Shown piece after piece: positions 1 through 12,974 of a stretch of 64,000 nucleotides of DNA (its first letter is position 1; each line of letters opens with the position of its first letter). A program made the translations under genes and the position numbers. Under the pieces are notes generated by a model that made no database searches, had not been told where the DNA came from, and was given only the letters and a program-made list of their open reading frames with translations. The DNA is from Umbilicaria muhlenbergii (lineage: Eukaryota; Ascomycota; Lecanoromycetes; Umbilicariales; Umbilicariaceae), in contig KK106983.1 in the NCBI GenBank assembly GCA_000611775.1, forward strand, positions 4,965,818-5,029,817, in the 5' to 3' direction.

Positions 1-2949
1 TCAGCTTTCTTGGACCAGATTGCAATGATGATCTTCAAAGTAAGCACCCTCTATACCCCAGGCGCAAGGCGAAGAGAAATGGCAGTCAACCGTGAGGCCT
101 TAAAATCCAACAAAATGGAAGAGGTTTCAAAAACGTCAACTATGCATGGGTTAAGATGTTGAATCTCACGTCTGCGCTCTCGAAACTTTCGAAAACAGCT
201 TCTCGTCTTGGATTTGTCCAGCGGGTCCTCCCATTTATGACTGCCAATTATTTGAAACCTTTACCTGACGCAGTATAAGATGACGGCTAATTCATTTCAT
301 AGTCAGTGCACTGAGCGTTCTATTGACCTACCTGGCGGGCTCGTCTGCCTCCATTCTTGAGAATACTCTTGTCGAAAAAGAGCAAGTTGCAAGTGCTGTA
401 TATTACTCAACCGACAGCCGGCCAGACACTATCATCCAATTCGTCTTGAGTAGCGTTGAGGCAGATAAGCTACTGGAAGTACACAAAAGATTCTTTAAAG
501 TTATAAAACATGCTGCAAGTAGTGAGCTTGACATGGACTACATGCTGGACTGTATCCGCAGGCAGAGGCGTGTTCTAAAAGCCTCCGCAGAGGCGTCTGC
601 ATCTTTCTTCACAGATGCTATTATCACTGACTTTCTGTTCGGGGCGAGAGACGGGTCGAATTTGAGAGGCTTGGCATCATTACGCGAATATGATATTCTC
701 GAGACCTGGAAGGACGCGCAGTGGAGACAGTATCTCACGAAATGGATTTCGGAAGCACCTCATGTCACTATCCTTGGAAAACCATCCGCTAAGCTGTCCA
801 AAAAGCTCAAGGCGGAAGAGGAAGCTCGAGTTGCTGAGCAGAAGGGCCGCTTGGGGGAGAAAGGATTGAAAGAGATGGCGAGGAAGCTTGCCCAAGCAAT
901 TGCTGAGAACGAGCGGGAGATCCCAAGAGAAATTTTCGAACGCTTCAAAGTCCCTGATACAAGCTCGATTCACTTCATCAATACCACAACGGCGCGCTCC
1001 GGCCTTGCTCGAAAGATGGGACCGTTGGACAACCCAATACAGAAGCTAGTGGATAAGGATGATACGGATCTACCTTTATTCATACATTTTGAACACATCC
1101 AGTCAAATTTTGTTAATATCAACCTCATCGTAGGTACCGGATCCATTCCCGCTGAACTCATGCCGTTGCTATCAATTTACATCGAAAACTTCTTCAACAC
1201 ACCTATCTCGCGGGACGGTGAAATAGTTGCTTTTGAAAAGGTGATCGTTGAGCTAGAGAAAGACACCGTTAGCTATACTATAGAATCGGGATCGTCTTTC
1301 GGGAATCCTGAGGTCCTCCGCATCCAATTCCAGGTCGAGATCGAAAAGTACGGTACCGCTATTCGCTGGTTGAGGACGATGCTCTGGGATAGTATGTTTG
1401 ACATAACGGTAACATCTCTTTCGTATACGAGAGCTCATAGAATCTAACCTAGTGGCGCAGAGACTTAAAGCCACGACTGCAAGGATATTATCAGATGTGC
1501 CGGAGGAAAAGCGCAGCGGAAACAGCGTACGATCTCAACCACCTAAATGTAGAAACAACATAAGTGGCCTTCCTCAGTAGTGGAACCCTCCTGATTACTC
1601 AGCAACCAGGCGATGAAGAGCATCTATTTCATGAATTCTAGAGGCCACTCAGCTCTACGTTCGGAAAATCGCTTTGCGTTGTTGAGGGTTAGATGGAGCC
1701 ACTGCTGGAGACTGCTAGCTGTGTTGAACTGCGCTCGCCGACCGGTACACGAACTAAGCTGACAGTTTTTAGATGGCCTACGCAGTTGAGACGATGATTC
1801 ACACGTCCCAAGAATCTATTGGTCGAGCCCGCAGTACTCTTGTCAAAGCCCTCTATCTGAAGCGTGTGAAGCGCCTCTTGGAGGACGAGCCTCAGACAAT
1901 AGTATCCCAGCTATCAGAAATTCGTTCTTCCCTCACCCAATTCTCCAACTTCCGCGTCTTCGTCATCGCCGATCTTGAAAAGCTCTCGAACCCCGTCTCC
2001 TCTTGGAAGCACCTGGTCGATTCTCTCGATACAAGTCAACCCCTTAAACCCCTTGACAGCCGTATGGCCCGCCTGAGCGAAGCAGGCCGCAATCCGGGAG
2101 GCCTGGCATATATCGTTCCTCTCCCAACTATCGACTCGTCCTTCGCCCTCTCCGTCGCCAAAGGCCCCGAGACGTTCGAAGACCCCCGCGTCCCCGCCCT
2201 GATGGTTGCGATGTCCTACCTGGACGCCGTGGAAGGGCCTCTATGGACCGCCATCCGCGGCACCGGACTCGCCTACGGCACAAGTTTCTCCCGCCTCGTC
2301 GAGTCGGGACAGATTTCGTTCGACGTCTACCGCTCGCCTGACGCCTTCAAAGCGTTCGCCACGAGCAAGAAAGTAGTCGAGGAATTCGCGTCGGGCGTCG
2401 CCGCGTTTGATTCGCTGGCTTTGGAAGGCGCAATCAGTTCGATTGTGCTGGGGTTTGCGAACGGGCAGGCGACGATGACTAGTGCGGCGCAGGGAAGCTT
2501 TATCAGGCAGGTTGTTAGAGGTCTGCCGAGCGATTGGATTGATGTCATTTTGAAGAAGGTTAGGGATGTCACGGTAGATGAGATCAAGGATGTTATGAGG
2601 AAGATTATCCTGCCTGTCTTTATGGCGGAGACTGCGAATTTGGTTGTCACTTGTGCTCCGATTATGGAGGAGGTATGTAAATTTGTGGCAGGTGATGAGA
2701 ATCTGCGCTAGAGGGCATAAGCAGCTAACACATCTGTTCTTCATTTAGCAACTCATGAAGGGGTTCAAAGAGCAAGGTTTCAACCCTGAAGTTAAGCCTC
2801 TTGCGTTCTTCCAAGATGATTATGGGCTGAAGGCCAAGGATGGGGAGGATGAGGCCCACGATCTGGACGAGGACGAGGACGAGGATGAAGAGATGATTGA
2901 AGACAGCGAAGGAGAGATGACTGAGGGCACAGATGATGGTGATGCTTAG
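1..2949 (+). CDS. M16C zinc metalloprotease (YOL098C/Sdd3-type), 5' partial
   Basis: This is the 3' part of an insulinase-like M16 peptidase of the large eukaryotic M16C type. The exons are <1..39, 303..1408, 1461..1526, 1773..2672 and 2749..2949. The first piece reads SFLGPDCNDDLQ and splices in phase 1 to ISALSVLLTYLAGSSAS, typical of the family's third M16 domain. Later family blocks are FDITRLKATTARIL, RARSTLVKALYLKR and, at the C-terminus, QLMKGFKEQGF followed by an Asp/Glu-rich tail. The zinc-binding HxxEH would lie in the missing N-terminal third, so activity cannot be judged. About 770 residues of an expected 1000-1100 are present. Two introns are long for this window (263 and 246 bp). 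The subcellular site is not evident. The family call is firm; the biological role of this subfamily is poorly known. Confidence 0.88.
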
Positions 2950-3378
2950 GATGGTTCTGCGGCAGCCTTGTGAGATAACGTAGTTACCATCAATACTCTA
3001 GATAAATCTGTGTGCAGAATCTCATCGTGGAGGTTGAATTCAGGACGACATCAGCTAAAACTAATCTTGGCACTGGGAACGGTACGAGCATCCTGAGCCC
3101 GTACAGCATTGTACATGTCAAGGACTTGTCAATAGCTCGACAGAGCAACGCAACGTGTCCGATCTAGGGAAGATCTTCTTACATGATTCGCGTCATACAA
3201 ATCTAGTTTGGATGGTATTATCATCATGACTGTGGTATCAATCTTGGCTAACATACTTGCTCAAAACACTCAATGCACACAGGCCCTTCATTGTATTCTA
3301 CGCCAAACTGCCCTGCTAATTACAAAAATGGTATACGCAACCCCACGCCTCGAACCCCTCCTACTGCACCAAACAAGT
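2950..3378. other. convergent intergenic region
   Basis: This is the space between the 3' ends of the M16 protease (plus) and the chloride cotransporter (minus). I see no credible reading frame or repeat. It presumably holds the 3' UTRs and poly(A) sites of both genes. Confidence 0.6.
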
Positions 3379-6300
3379 TCATAGATTCATAGTAACAGTC
3401 ATACTATTCGAATGCACAAGCAAAACAGGCGGCAAATCCTGACAAAGAACTTCCAAATCACTTAGATAGCTCAAACTATCCTGCTCGCTCTTACCAGTGC
3501 CCTCGACAGGAGAAGGCAAAGTCGTGAACAGCACAGCGGTGTCCTGAGAATGCTGCTGCAACAACTCGTTGAGTATCAGATGCTGCGCACGGCATGGTAG
3601 ATCGTTGAAACTCAACGGCACACTCTGCTGTAATGGAAATCCCGAAGCGGATTGGCCTTCCGAAGAGGGTCGGTGGTTGTAGATGGATTGATGGCGTTCT
3701 TTGGGCGGAGTGACTGGCTCGGTGAACATGATGGATGGGCCCGGTCCGTCTTCCACCGCAACGGTGGATTCGGGTTGCGGCTTGGAAGTAAACCTGCCAA
3801 CGGAAGAATGACGCAGAGGGCGAGGTCTTTGTGGAGGATGAGATGGCGGTAGCTCGTTTTGCTTATCAGCGACGGCTTGAGGATTATTAGTTGTCGTTGC
3901 TGATGGTTGCTGCTCTGTTTCCAAACCACTACTCTGCTTATTGACGTCCGGGGAAGGTCCTGACACACTGATATCTGGTACGCCGGTTCTTTTGGAGAGA
4001 GCCTGGGCTTGATCGTCAGAAGGCGGCTTCTTCGAGTGATGAGTATCTCCTATGAAATCGTTCGCGCTGTGTCTCCGGGTAACGTTTGATGGCGAGTTTA
4101 TCTCAGAAGCTTGCTTCCTGCTTTCCTCTTTGATCTGGTCAAGATCATTTTCGCTTGCCGCACTAACCTCGCCCTCGCTGTAAGCCTCGTCATCCATGTA
4201 GCGATCGGAGTCGTCTGTATCAGAATCTCCACTGCTTGAAGCTTCGCTTGCGCTGGCGTAAGCTGCATGACTTTGCAACAATTCATCGTGAACTCTATGG
4301 GTTCGCATCCCGAGTCGCACGCCCAGTCCGCTCAGGTTGCTTGAAGATTGACGCCTCTTCGACTTCTTGAGGAACTTTTTCAGACCTTGAAAGCGCTCAG
4401 AACCCGAGTTCCGCCGCCCGTACTGGAACGAGGAGCTTGGCCATTCAGGCGCAACATTCAAGAGTTCTTGAACATCTGCCAATTCTTCTACTGCACTGAC
4501 GTTTCCGCGCCTCCCGCGAAGCCTCTGTATGCCTTGCCACCATTCCTCGTCCTGAAGCGCCTCCTGCACTTGATCTTCGGCGTCCTTGCCAGCGGATTCA
4601 ATATCGCCATTGACAATAACCTGATATGTCTTTAGTTCGCCGGATGCAAGCCAGAAGACCAGGACCTCGGCTTGTATTCGGAGGTTCTCTAGAAGCGTCT
4701 TGACACGACCACGTTCTTCCTCGACATCAGATTCGTACTCGACGAAGACTGCGACTCGTAGCTTGTACGCCTTCTTCCAACTTGGTACTGTATCGAGGAT
4801 GCAGCCCAGTTGAAGAATCAGAGTATAAGTATCGAAATTGGTGGTCAACAAATTCTGCTTATCTTCTCCACCCTCTGCTGATACGATCTCCGCAGACATC
4901 TGAATCGGCCATAGGTCTATATATTTTTTGGTGTTTTCGCCTTTGGGGTGCGGGAACTCGAGGTCCTTGAATCCTTTGGCAACAGCAACGTTAATTTGTA
5001 ACCTCAATAAGAGGTCTTCCAATATTGTGACGTAGCTGGTAACTCCCACGGCGCCTTCAGTTCTGCAGGCATCGGTAGGTAGTAACCCTTTCAATTTCTC
5101 AATTTTGCTGTCTCTCCTCGCCCTCTTGATGATGTTTTGATTGAAGTCCTGTTCGTGACCAGCCACTCTACTAAGCCGCGTGTGATGAGGCGGAGGTATG
5201 TCGATAAGTGGCTGAGCGTCCCGGAGCTCCTCCAGGTTGTAGAAACCCATTATCACAATGTTCGGCCGCATTCCGCCCAGACCAGCACTCAGTACGATAT
5301 TGCGGGTTCCCCACTCAACAACGGGAGAGATAGCAATGTTGACAAAGGCTTTTATTTTGGAGAAGTCAATGTACTTCGTCCAGGCTATTTGCTGCCGGCG
5401 CGCCTCTGGTACCGCTGTTCCGAAATCGTTCGCAATAATGACATGACCCAGTACGAACAGTGACCCCTTCTTGAGGGAATTGCAGAACTGAATAAGCTTA
5501 TACCCTCGCCGAGGGTCATTGACAAAGAGAAGTATTTGAGGCCGCCAGAACTTGACGTGCTCTTGCCGAAGTCGTAACAAATATTTCCTCACTTGGTGAT
5601 AGATCAGACTTTGGGAAACGTCGCCCCATGATTTCGGAGGCGTCGTGTAATGGATGATGAGAAAGATAACTATTAGAATGCCGATGCATCCTGTGGCGTA
5701 GAGACCATCCACGAAGAACATACTCACACCACTTATTATTGCTCCAAACAATGCGGTTCCCCAGTGGAAAAAATGGAATGAAGGGCGGAAGTTGGGTGCG
5801 GAGCTGATTTTGAGGAGGAAGCACGCCAGGTTTGTGACCTGCTAGCGGTCAGTCCCTCGGCTCTGCTAGACAAAAACAGATGAATTACCAAAAATGTCAT
5901 TAAGTATGTCATTGTGACGAATGAGGCTATCTGGTTAATGTCACATAAGAGAGTAACTTGAGCAACAATAAAGGTGAAGAGAATGGCGTATGTGGGCTCG
6001 TCGTTGCCTTTCGTGCCTTGGCCAAAGATCGAAAAGCCTGGAAGTAGGTTGTCACGAGCAAGGGCTTGGAGCAGCTTGGCTGACCCAATGACTCCCATCA
6101 AAGAGGAAAAGAACGATGTGGCAAACTCTCCAAGGAGGACCAGTACGCCTGATAGGTTGGTCTAGCTTACTGGTTAGCCCTCTTGGCCAGTCTGGGGTCC
6201 CTTTGTGTGCTTACATCCTGAATGACGTTGACGTTGCGGTAGAAAGAGGCTCTTGTTATTGTGGCAGCCATTGCTAGGATTACCAGCGTATAGCAGAAAA

Positions 6301-7655
6301 AAGTTAAGCCAAGACCATACAGCGTGCCCTTCGGAATGGCTTTGCTAGGGTGTTTGAGATCGCCGGACATACTTGCTCCGCTGTTTCCCATCCACACAAT
6401 CAGTTGGCAAACTCGTGGCACGTTGTGAGCGGAGCGAACAATACTCACGCAAAGATTCCCCCTGTCGCAGGAAAGAGAATGCCAAAAAGATCCTGAAAAG
6501 TCTCTTTTCCACGTAGCTGGCTACCATCGGCACCCTTGGTGAGCCGGGGAAGCAGGTTACCCTTAAAGGTATCCATGCTAAGACCGGTATACTCGATGCC
6601 GAGTTGTCGACTCTCGAAAGATTTCATCACAACCGAAGAGAGGGGTATGCTGAGAGTGGCAATCAGAAGAATGGCAAGGAGTCCGTTGCTGCACCTTGCA
6701 AAAATACCACTGCCAGCCAGACAAATACCAGTACAGACGACTAGCACAACAGTCGCCCATAAAAATTGCCACCAAAACCCCTCCGGAAGCCATTGGGCCC
6801 AGTTTCCTGTCACCTCACCAAAGTTCTGCTTGATACAGTCAACCAGACCGACGGCGTTTAATCCAGTGTTGAACACAAAACCAAGATAGAAGACGACTCC
6901 AATGGAGCCGCCGAATTCTGGACCTAGTGAACGGGAGATCAAATAATAGGCTCCCCCACCACGGACGGTGCCGTTGGTAGCAATCGCCGAGATGCTGAGG
7001 GTGGTTACGAGGTTGATGATGTATGAAGCTACAAGCATGCCTAAAGAAAGCCGATGTGTCAGCGCTCGGGCTCTTCTCAAGCCATGACACTTGGTCTGAA
7101 CAAACCGATCATGCCAAGGACCCCTGCCTGACCAAGAATGAAGCCAAACCGCAGGAACATCAGAATGCTAAGTACGTTCAAGGTGGTAGGCACAAAAACA
7201 CCTGAGAATGTGCCAAGCTTGCCCTGTCCGCCTACGGGTCGAGGCAGGGAGCCGATTCTGGGTCCTGCGGTGCTGCTATCTTTGCCATTAATCTCTCTGT
7301 TGTTGTGCATTTGCGCAGTTAACGAGGCGCTCCCGAGAGGGCCATGGCCCCACTTTCGCCTGCCACTGGATGATCGCCTTTTTAAAAATTGAGGCTGTTT
7401 TCCACCATCAAGTGAAGCCAACAAACTTCTCGCTGATTCATGGCGGCGTGGTTCTGGCATTGAGGCATCTGATGTAGGCACGTGCGGGTTTCCGGAAGTA
7501 CCAGAAGGCTGTGGTTGGGTTGGGGGCTCTTCTGCTGTAGTAGACAAGCGCCTGTCCAGTTGAGCAGCATCATCGGTTGCCGTCCGTGTCAGAAAGCTTG
7601 GCCTTGACCGTGGTGGAAGCCACCTTCCCACTGTGCCTCTGATCTGATCTGACAT
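3379..7655 (-). CDS. VHC1: vacuolar cation-chloride cotransporter (SLC12 family, Vhc1-like)
   Basis: It encodes a 1346-residue SLC12-type cotransporter; yeast Vhc1 moves K+ and Cl- across the vacuolar membrane. The joined exons on the minus strand are 7655..7106, 7040..6449, 6380..6215, 6161..5889 and 5838..3379. The order is a long polar N-terminus, the membrane domain, then a long cytosolic tail. The membrane domain begins at FLRFGFILGQAG and contains ATNGTVRGGGAYYLISRSLG and FAGASMSGDLKHPSKAIPKG, all SLC12 hallmarks. The tail carries the family block PPKSWGDVSQSLIYHQVRKYLLRL and a Ser/Asp-rich low-complexity segment around 3900-4350. Introns are 50-68 bp. ATG 7655 gives the only long N-terminal exon. 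Vhc1 assignment over other SLC12 members is by overall resemblance, so the exact ion and membrane are inferred. Confidence 0.9.
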
Positions 7656-8439
7656 GACTATGCCCGTTGTTTCCCGTGCTCAAGAGAATGGGAAATGTAA
7701 AGGACGAGCTTTTGGCCCTGCCATGAATCCACCGCCAGCACTGCAAAGCTTCGATCCGCCTTGCTATATGGCGTGTCATATGATACTGAGCTCCAAGGAG
7801 AAGATGCCGAAGATAAGAAGAACATCAAACTTGCGGACTGCAGGAATAAGTAGCACCGGAGCTAGACCCTCAGAAGGATCAAATGAAAGGAAAAGCAATG
7901 GGGTTCACTAGGAATTGTGTATCTTTGAGCTCATCGTCCACCAAATTCCAGAAAAGCAATATGAAATGGAGGCGACATCGGCTTGGCTGCATGAGAGTAG
8001 TAGCGCAGTGCACCCCCACTTCGCACCCTCCAGGGCCTCACGTGGAGACATAGACATCACCACAACCCGGATACACTTTGAGGACTCGACGCTTTGTTTC
8101 CTTTTGTTTGATATTAATATGCGGAGGAAGTTCCGGGGCAGCACATACTATTAATATTAATATCACACTTAACCCCAACTCCCTCTGGTGATTGCATACT
8201 CCTCACCCTGGGATTCGATCCTGATCCTGCTGCAAGGTTACTGGGTCACACAATCCAATCGTATCACGAGAGGTGTCTTGTGGAGGAGCTAACAAGAGAG
8301 TCATGCTCCGGTGGCAGAGAGTTTTGCTAGCCAATATAAAGTACCACATCCCATCCGACGTTCGCAATCTACGCAGAGTCCCTGACTACAATCGGATTAA
8401 ACAACCGCTCAAATCATCCTGAAACGCATGTGATTGGAG
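7656..8439. promoter_or_regulatory. divergent promoter region between two transporters
   Basis: This 784-bp gap separates the start codons of the divergently transcribed Vhc1-like and Avt3-like vacuolar transporters. It contains an AT-rich near-palindrome of repeated TTAATATTAAT around 8149-8162 and short, unconvincing reading frames. Shared regulation of the two vacuolar transporters is possible but only inferred from position. Confidence 0.4.
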
Positions 8440-10835
8440 ATGTTTGGGCGTCGAGATGGATCAAGTCCGTCCAGGGCTCGTCCGGTTCCGGCCCCTCCTT
8501 CACCGGAGCCCTCTCGAGGCAGACTATCGATAGGGGGGTCGCCATCTCGAGCCACATCGATAGCTCGTTTGGCATCGCCCGTCGCATCGAGCAGCGCGGC
8601 CGCGCCAGCTGTTCGACAAGTGTCAACTCCCAGTCAGCTAAACTCGGGAAGTCAAACCCCACTTACAGGCGTGGAGGGGTTGAAGTCAGCATCCGGGCCT
8701 GGTCAATCTGCTCTCGCAGCAGCGCTTCAAGGGTCCTATGAGGGAAGCCCGCCGCGGTTTGGCACTCCACCCATCCAACCACTATCACCGGCAGCAGCGG
8801 GAGTACGGGGCAGTGAACAACCAAGCACATACGGCTCATTTGAGTCTAGGTCTATTCAAGGTGCTCAGAATGCTCCTGGATGGGTGTTACCTGGACCCAA
8901 TGAAGACCCAGAAGTGGTGAAACGACACCTTGTCCACGGGTCTGAACACGAGAGGGCCGATAGTATCACGCCCTTGGGTGGTAAATCCTCTTCATTCCAA
9001 CGACACGATAGGAAGACAAGCAACATGAGTGGACTGGATGACGATGAATTTTCAAGCCTGCAATTACAAGGAGGCGACATTACTCGGCAGGTGTACCGTT
9101 GGACTGAGGAAGCGGAGGCACAATCAAAGAGAGGGGTACTTGGTCAACGTAGTAAGAGCTTCAATATTTCTCGACCTATGCCGCAAAGTGACGTTTTGGA
9201 TATCAATTCTATCAAGGTACCTGGTGGTTTCAGGAGAAATTACCTCAGGAGAACTGCAGGCAGTTCATCACCACATCCGGGTGGAAGAGTCTCCGGACCA
9301 GAAGGAGGAGGAAGCCCACTACATAATCAGTCTCAACCTCGGCTGTTCACGAACAACTTCATCGAATTCCTCACACTTTATGGCCACTTTGCTGGTGAAG
9401 CGCTGGAGGACGATGATGAGGCGTCCGAATTCGATGATTACGAAGATGGAGGATACTTTGACGAAGGTAGTTTGGAGGACGAGGACGGCGAACCTAGTGA
9501 GGGAAGTGCCTTACTCACACCTCGAACACCCGGCGGTCGGAGACGGAAGGCCAGAGAACGTAGCACCACCGGCAACAATACCTCCTTTGGTGCGGCTATG
9601 CTATTACTCAAGTCTTTCGTTGGTACTGGTGTGCTATTTCTTCCCAGAGCCTACCTCAACGGAGGTATGCTCTTCAGCAACCTAGTGCTCCTAGGCGTAG
9701 CTGCGCTGAGCTACTACTGCTTCATTCTCCTGGTTAAAACTCGCTTGAATGTGGAAGGGTCCTTCGGCGACATGGGCGGTATTCTCTACGGGAAGTTCAT
9801 GCGTACTCTGATCCTCTCCTCAATCGTGCTGAGCCAGATCGGATTTGTGTCTGCCTATATCGTCTTCACCTCTGAAAATCTACAAGCCTTCATCCTTGCC
9901 GTCTCCAATTGTCGGACATGGATCGACATCAAGTTTATGGTATTGATGCAGCTCATTATATTCCTACCTCTTTCCCTGATTCGCGACATCAGCAAACTCG
10001 GTGCAACAGCCCTGATTGCCGACTTCTTCATCTTGCTAGGGTTGATATACCTGTACTACTACGATATCCTAACACTCGTTTCAAACCATGGGATCTCAGA
10101 TGTGGTCAACTTCAACTCCAAGGACTGGACTTTGTTTATAGGCACGGCGATATTCACATTTGAGGGTATTGGCCTCATTATCCCGATTCAGGAATCGATG
10201 AAACAACCAAAAAAGTTTCCACCCGTCCTTGCTGGCGTCATGATCATTATCACCGTGGTCTTTATTAGTATGGGGGCGCTGTCCTACGCCGCATTTGGAT
10301 CAGCCACGAAGACTGTCGTTATCTTGAACCTACCTCAAGACGACAAATTTGTCAACGCAGTACAGTTCTTGTATTCGCTTGCGATCCTCTTGTCAACTCC
10401 GCTCCAATTATTCCCAGCCATCCGAATCATGGAAAATGAAATCTTCACGCGCAGTGGGAAGAACAACCCTTACATCAAGTGGCGGAAAAATGTATTCCGC
10501 TTCTGTCTTGTTATGTTGTGTGCGGCTATTGCTTGGGGTGGAGCAGGAGACCTTGACAAGTTCGTCGCTCTGGTGGGCAGTTTCGCCTGCGTGCCCCTTG
10601 TCTACGTATATCCTGTAGGTTATCTATGCATTCCGTTCTGAGGAAAACAAAGGCTGACTCGGAGCAATAGCCCCTTCTCCACTTGAAAGCAGTAGCGCAG
10701 ACTAGGTGGCAGCGTGTTTCAGATATTTCACTGTGTGTCTTCGGGGCTGTTGGGATGGTGTATACTACCACACTGACTGTCGTGAGTTGGGCTGGAGGAT
10801 CAAACGGGCCTAAAACCCCAGGATATTGTGATTGA
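8440..10835 (+). CDS. AVT3: vacuolar amino acid transporter, Avt3/Avt4-type (AAAP family)
   Basis: It is a 779-residue amino acid/auxin permease family protein; yeast Avt3 and Avt4 export neutral amino acids from the vacuole. Exons are 8440..10614 and 10671..10835 (56-bp intron). The first ~380 residues are a Ser/Pro-rich, acidic cytosolic region typical of fungal Avt3. The permease core starts at NNTSFGAAMLLLKSFVGTGV and continues through about eleven hydrophobic segments, including IGTAIFTFEGIGLIIPIQESM, the family signature. The spliced final exon begins PLLHLKAVAQTRWQ and supplies the last membrane span. ATG 8440 is used; the frame extends only two non-ATG codons upstream. It is divergent from the Vhc1-like gene. 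Confidence 0.9.
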
Positions 10836-11217
10836 TTGGAGTTTCGACTGCTTTTAGTTGATACCTGCTCTGAATATCCAAATGCGGCTACGAAGCTGCA
10901 TTTGAGAGTTCGAGTGTGCACTTCCTGCTTCTCTGCACAGCGTTGCTTTTTTAGAGATAGATATAGATTATAATCATACCATCAACCGACGAATTCATGG
11001 AAAGGAAAACCTCCATCCTTGCTCGGTAGCATTTTCAAGGATATATCAAGCGGTGTTTCATATTAAGCGGTGCGGCGGAACAGCTTTCACAAGCGAACAG
11101 GCCACCTATTTTGGCGCGTTGGAAATCGCGACCAGAGCAACGCTCTAACCTTCAAATACCTTACCCTTCGAAGGTCCTGTCCCACCGGCACGTTATTTCC
11201 TACCTAGGTCCCTCGTC
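10836..11217. other. intergenic region between AVT3 and STE24
   Basis: This 382-bp tandem gap should hold the AVT3 3' UTR and the STE24 promoter. I see no gene in it. Confidence 0.5.
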
Positions 11218-12819
11218 ATGGACGTCCTTCAGGTTGGTCTACCATAAGCTTCTAGATTTACTGGTGCTAAGACAAAATTTCAGCGATTAGCACGCTTCCT
11301 TGACAGGCCACATTTCCCATGGAAAGGCTTGATCGTTGGCTTCTCTGTGGGACAATATCTCTTCGAAAGCTTCCTTTCCCTGCGACAGTACAAGATTCTG
11401 CAACAGAAGAAGCCTCCAAAAGCGCTTGAAGGCGAAGTCACTCAAGATGTCTTCGACAAAAGCCAGGTACGGCAAACCCCTACTTTGAGCATCCCCCAAA
11501 ATAAGAAGTACGCTGACTGGGCGGCGTGCGAAAGGCGTACGGCCGCGCCAAAGCCAAGTTTGGTTTTATCTCCTCTCTTTACGGCCAACTGCAAAACATC
11601 GGTTTCATCTACTACGACGTCCTCCCCAAGCTGTGGGCACTGACAGGCGGCTGGCAATCCCGCTATGTCCCTGCGAGCTATGGCGGCGAGATTGTTCACA
11701 CGCTCATATTCTTTTTCACGTTCAACATCATCACCACCGTTCTCAACCTTCCAACCTCCTACTACAGCACTTTCGTCCTAGAGGAAAAATTTGGCTTCAA
11801 CAAACAGACCGTTAAGCTGTGGATCACTGACCTGCTGAAGGGCCAGGCGCTGATGGTCGTCTTCGGTGCGCCTTTACTGAGTGCCTTCTTGGCCATCGTG
11901 CAAAAGACCGGCAACAGCTTTTTCTACTACCTGTGGCTGTTTGGGGTGGGAGTACAGGTCTTCACCATCACTATATACCCGATTGTCATCCTGCCTTTGT
12001 TTAACAAACTCTCGCCGCTCGAAGAAGGGCCATTGAAGACTGGTGTAGAGGGCTTAGCGAAGAGATTGCAATTTCCCCTCAAGGAGTTGTATGTCATTGA
12101 TGGGAGTAAGCGAAGCGCGCACAGTAATGCGTACTTTTACGGACTACCCTGGAAGAAGCATATCGTTATTTACGATACACTGATCGAGAAAAGCGAGACG
12201 GAGGAAGTTGTGGCGGTCCTAAGTCACGAGCTGGGACATTGGAGCTTAAGCCACACTACGAAGCTTTTCGGTATTGCTCAGGTAGGCTTCTGAACCAGTT
12301 CATACTACGATAGTAGGCTGACCGATCTCCAGTTCCACATGTTCTATCTCTTCGCATTGTTCTCCGTTTTTATCAACAACCGCTCGTTGTACCAATCTTT
12401 CGGCTTCTACAAGGAATTTCCAATCATCATCGGATTTATCCTTTTCTCGGATGCCTTGGCGCCGATGGACACCGTAGTTAAGCTGTTAATGAACATCCTC
12501 AGCAGAAAATTCGAGTTCGAAGCAGGTATGTTGTGTCGGTGTCTACTCCTATCAGACAAATCGTACTAACCACGTGCGTCCAGACGAATTCGCAGTGAAG
12601 CTCGGCTATTCGAAGGAGCTGGCTAAGTCTCTGATCAAGCTGCAGATCCAGAATTTGAGCACGATGGACGCGGATTGGCTATACGCGAGCTATCATTTCT
12701 CGCATCCGATCCTGCCTGAGCGACTTGGTGCTCTGGGATGGTATGGGGACGAGAAGAAGGCGAACGGGAAGACTTTGGATGCCGAAAAGCCTATAAAGAC
12801 TGCAGATAGAGAATTGTGA
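11218..12819 (+). CDS. STE24: CAAX prenyl protease 1 (Ste24), zinc metalloprotease
   Basis: Ste24 is an ER-membrane M48A protease that removes the AAX tripeptide from prenylated CAAX proteins and makes a second N-terminal cut in yeast a-factor precursor. Five exons join to 457 residues: 11218..11232, 11284..11466, 11535..12281, 12333..12525 and 12584..12819. The first exon encodes only MDVLQ. Zinc ligands are visible as HELGH (H297, E298, H301), preceded by the family block ELYVIDGSKRSAHSNAYFYG. A second conserved block, FEADEFAVKLGY, spans the last intron and carries the downstream Glu ligand region. Several hydrophobic membrane spans are evident. Length matches the family (about 450). ERG12 and RAM2, which act earlier in prenylation, lie within the next 7 kb. 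Confidence 0.95.
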
Positions 12820-12974
12820 TTTAGACCTTGTTAATGGTATCGATATGCTCCAATTGTCGCCTGAGCGGAAAGGTCGCCAAGTTGATTGCTCCAGTGTGGA
12901 CATTCGTTTTCGAATCGGTGATGCAGAACTTATGCTGAGATGGGATGTGGATCCTCAATGTCTCAATCCTCCTC

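Noticed and set aside
8205-8222. GGATTCGATCC-like element suggesting a tRNA T-arm
   Set aside because: No cloverleaf stems can be formed on either strand around it.
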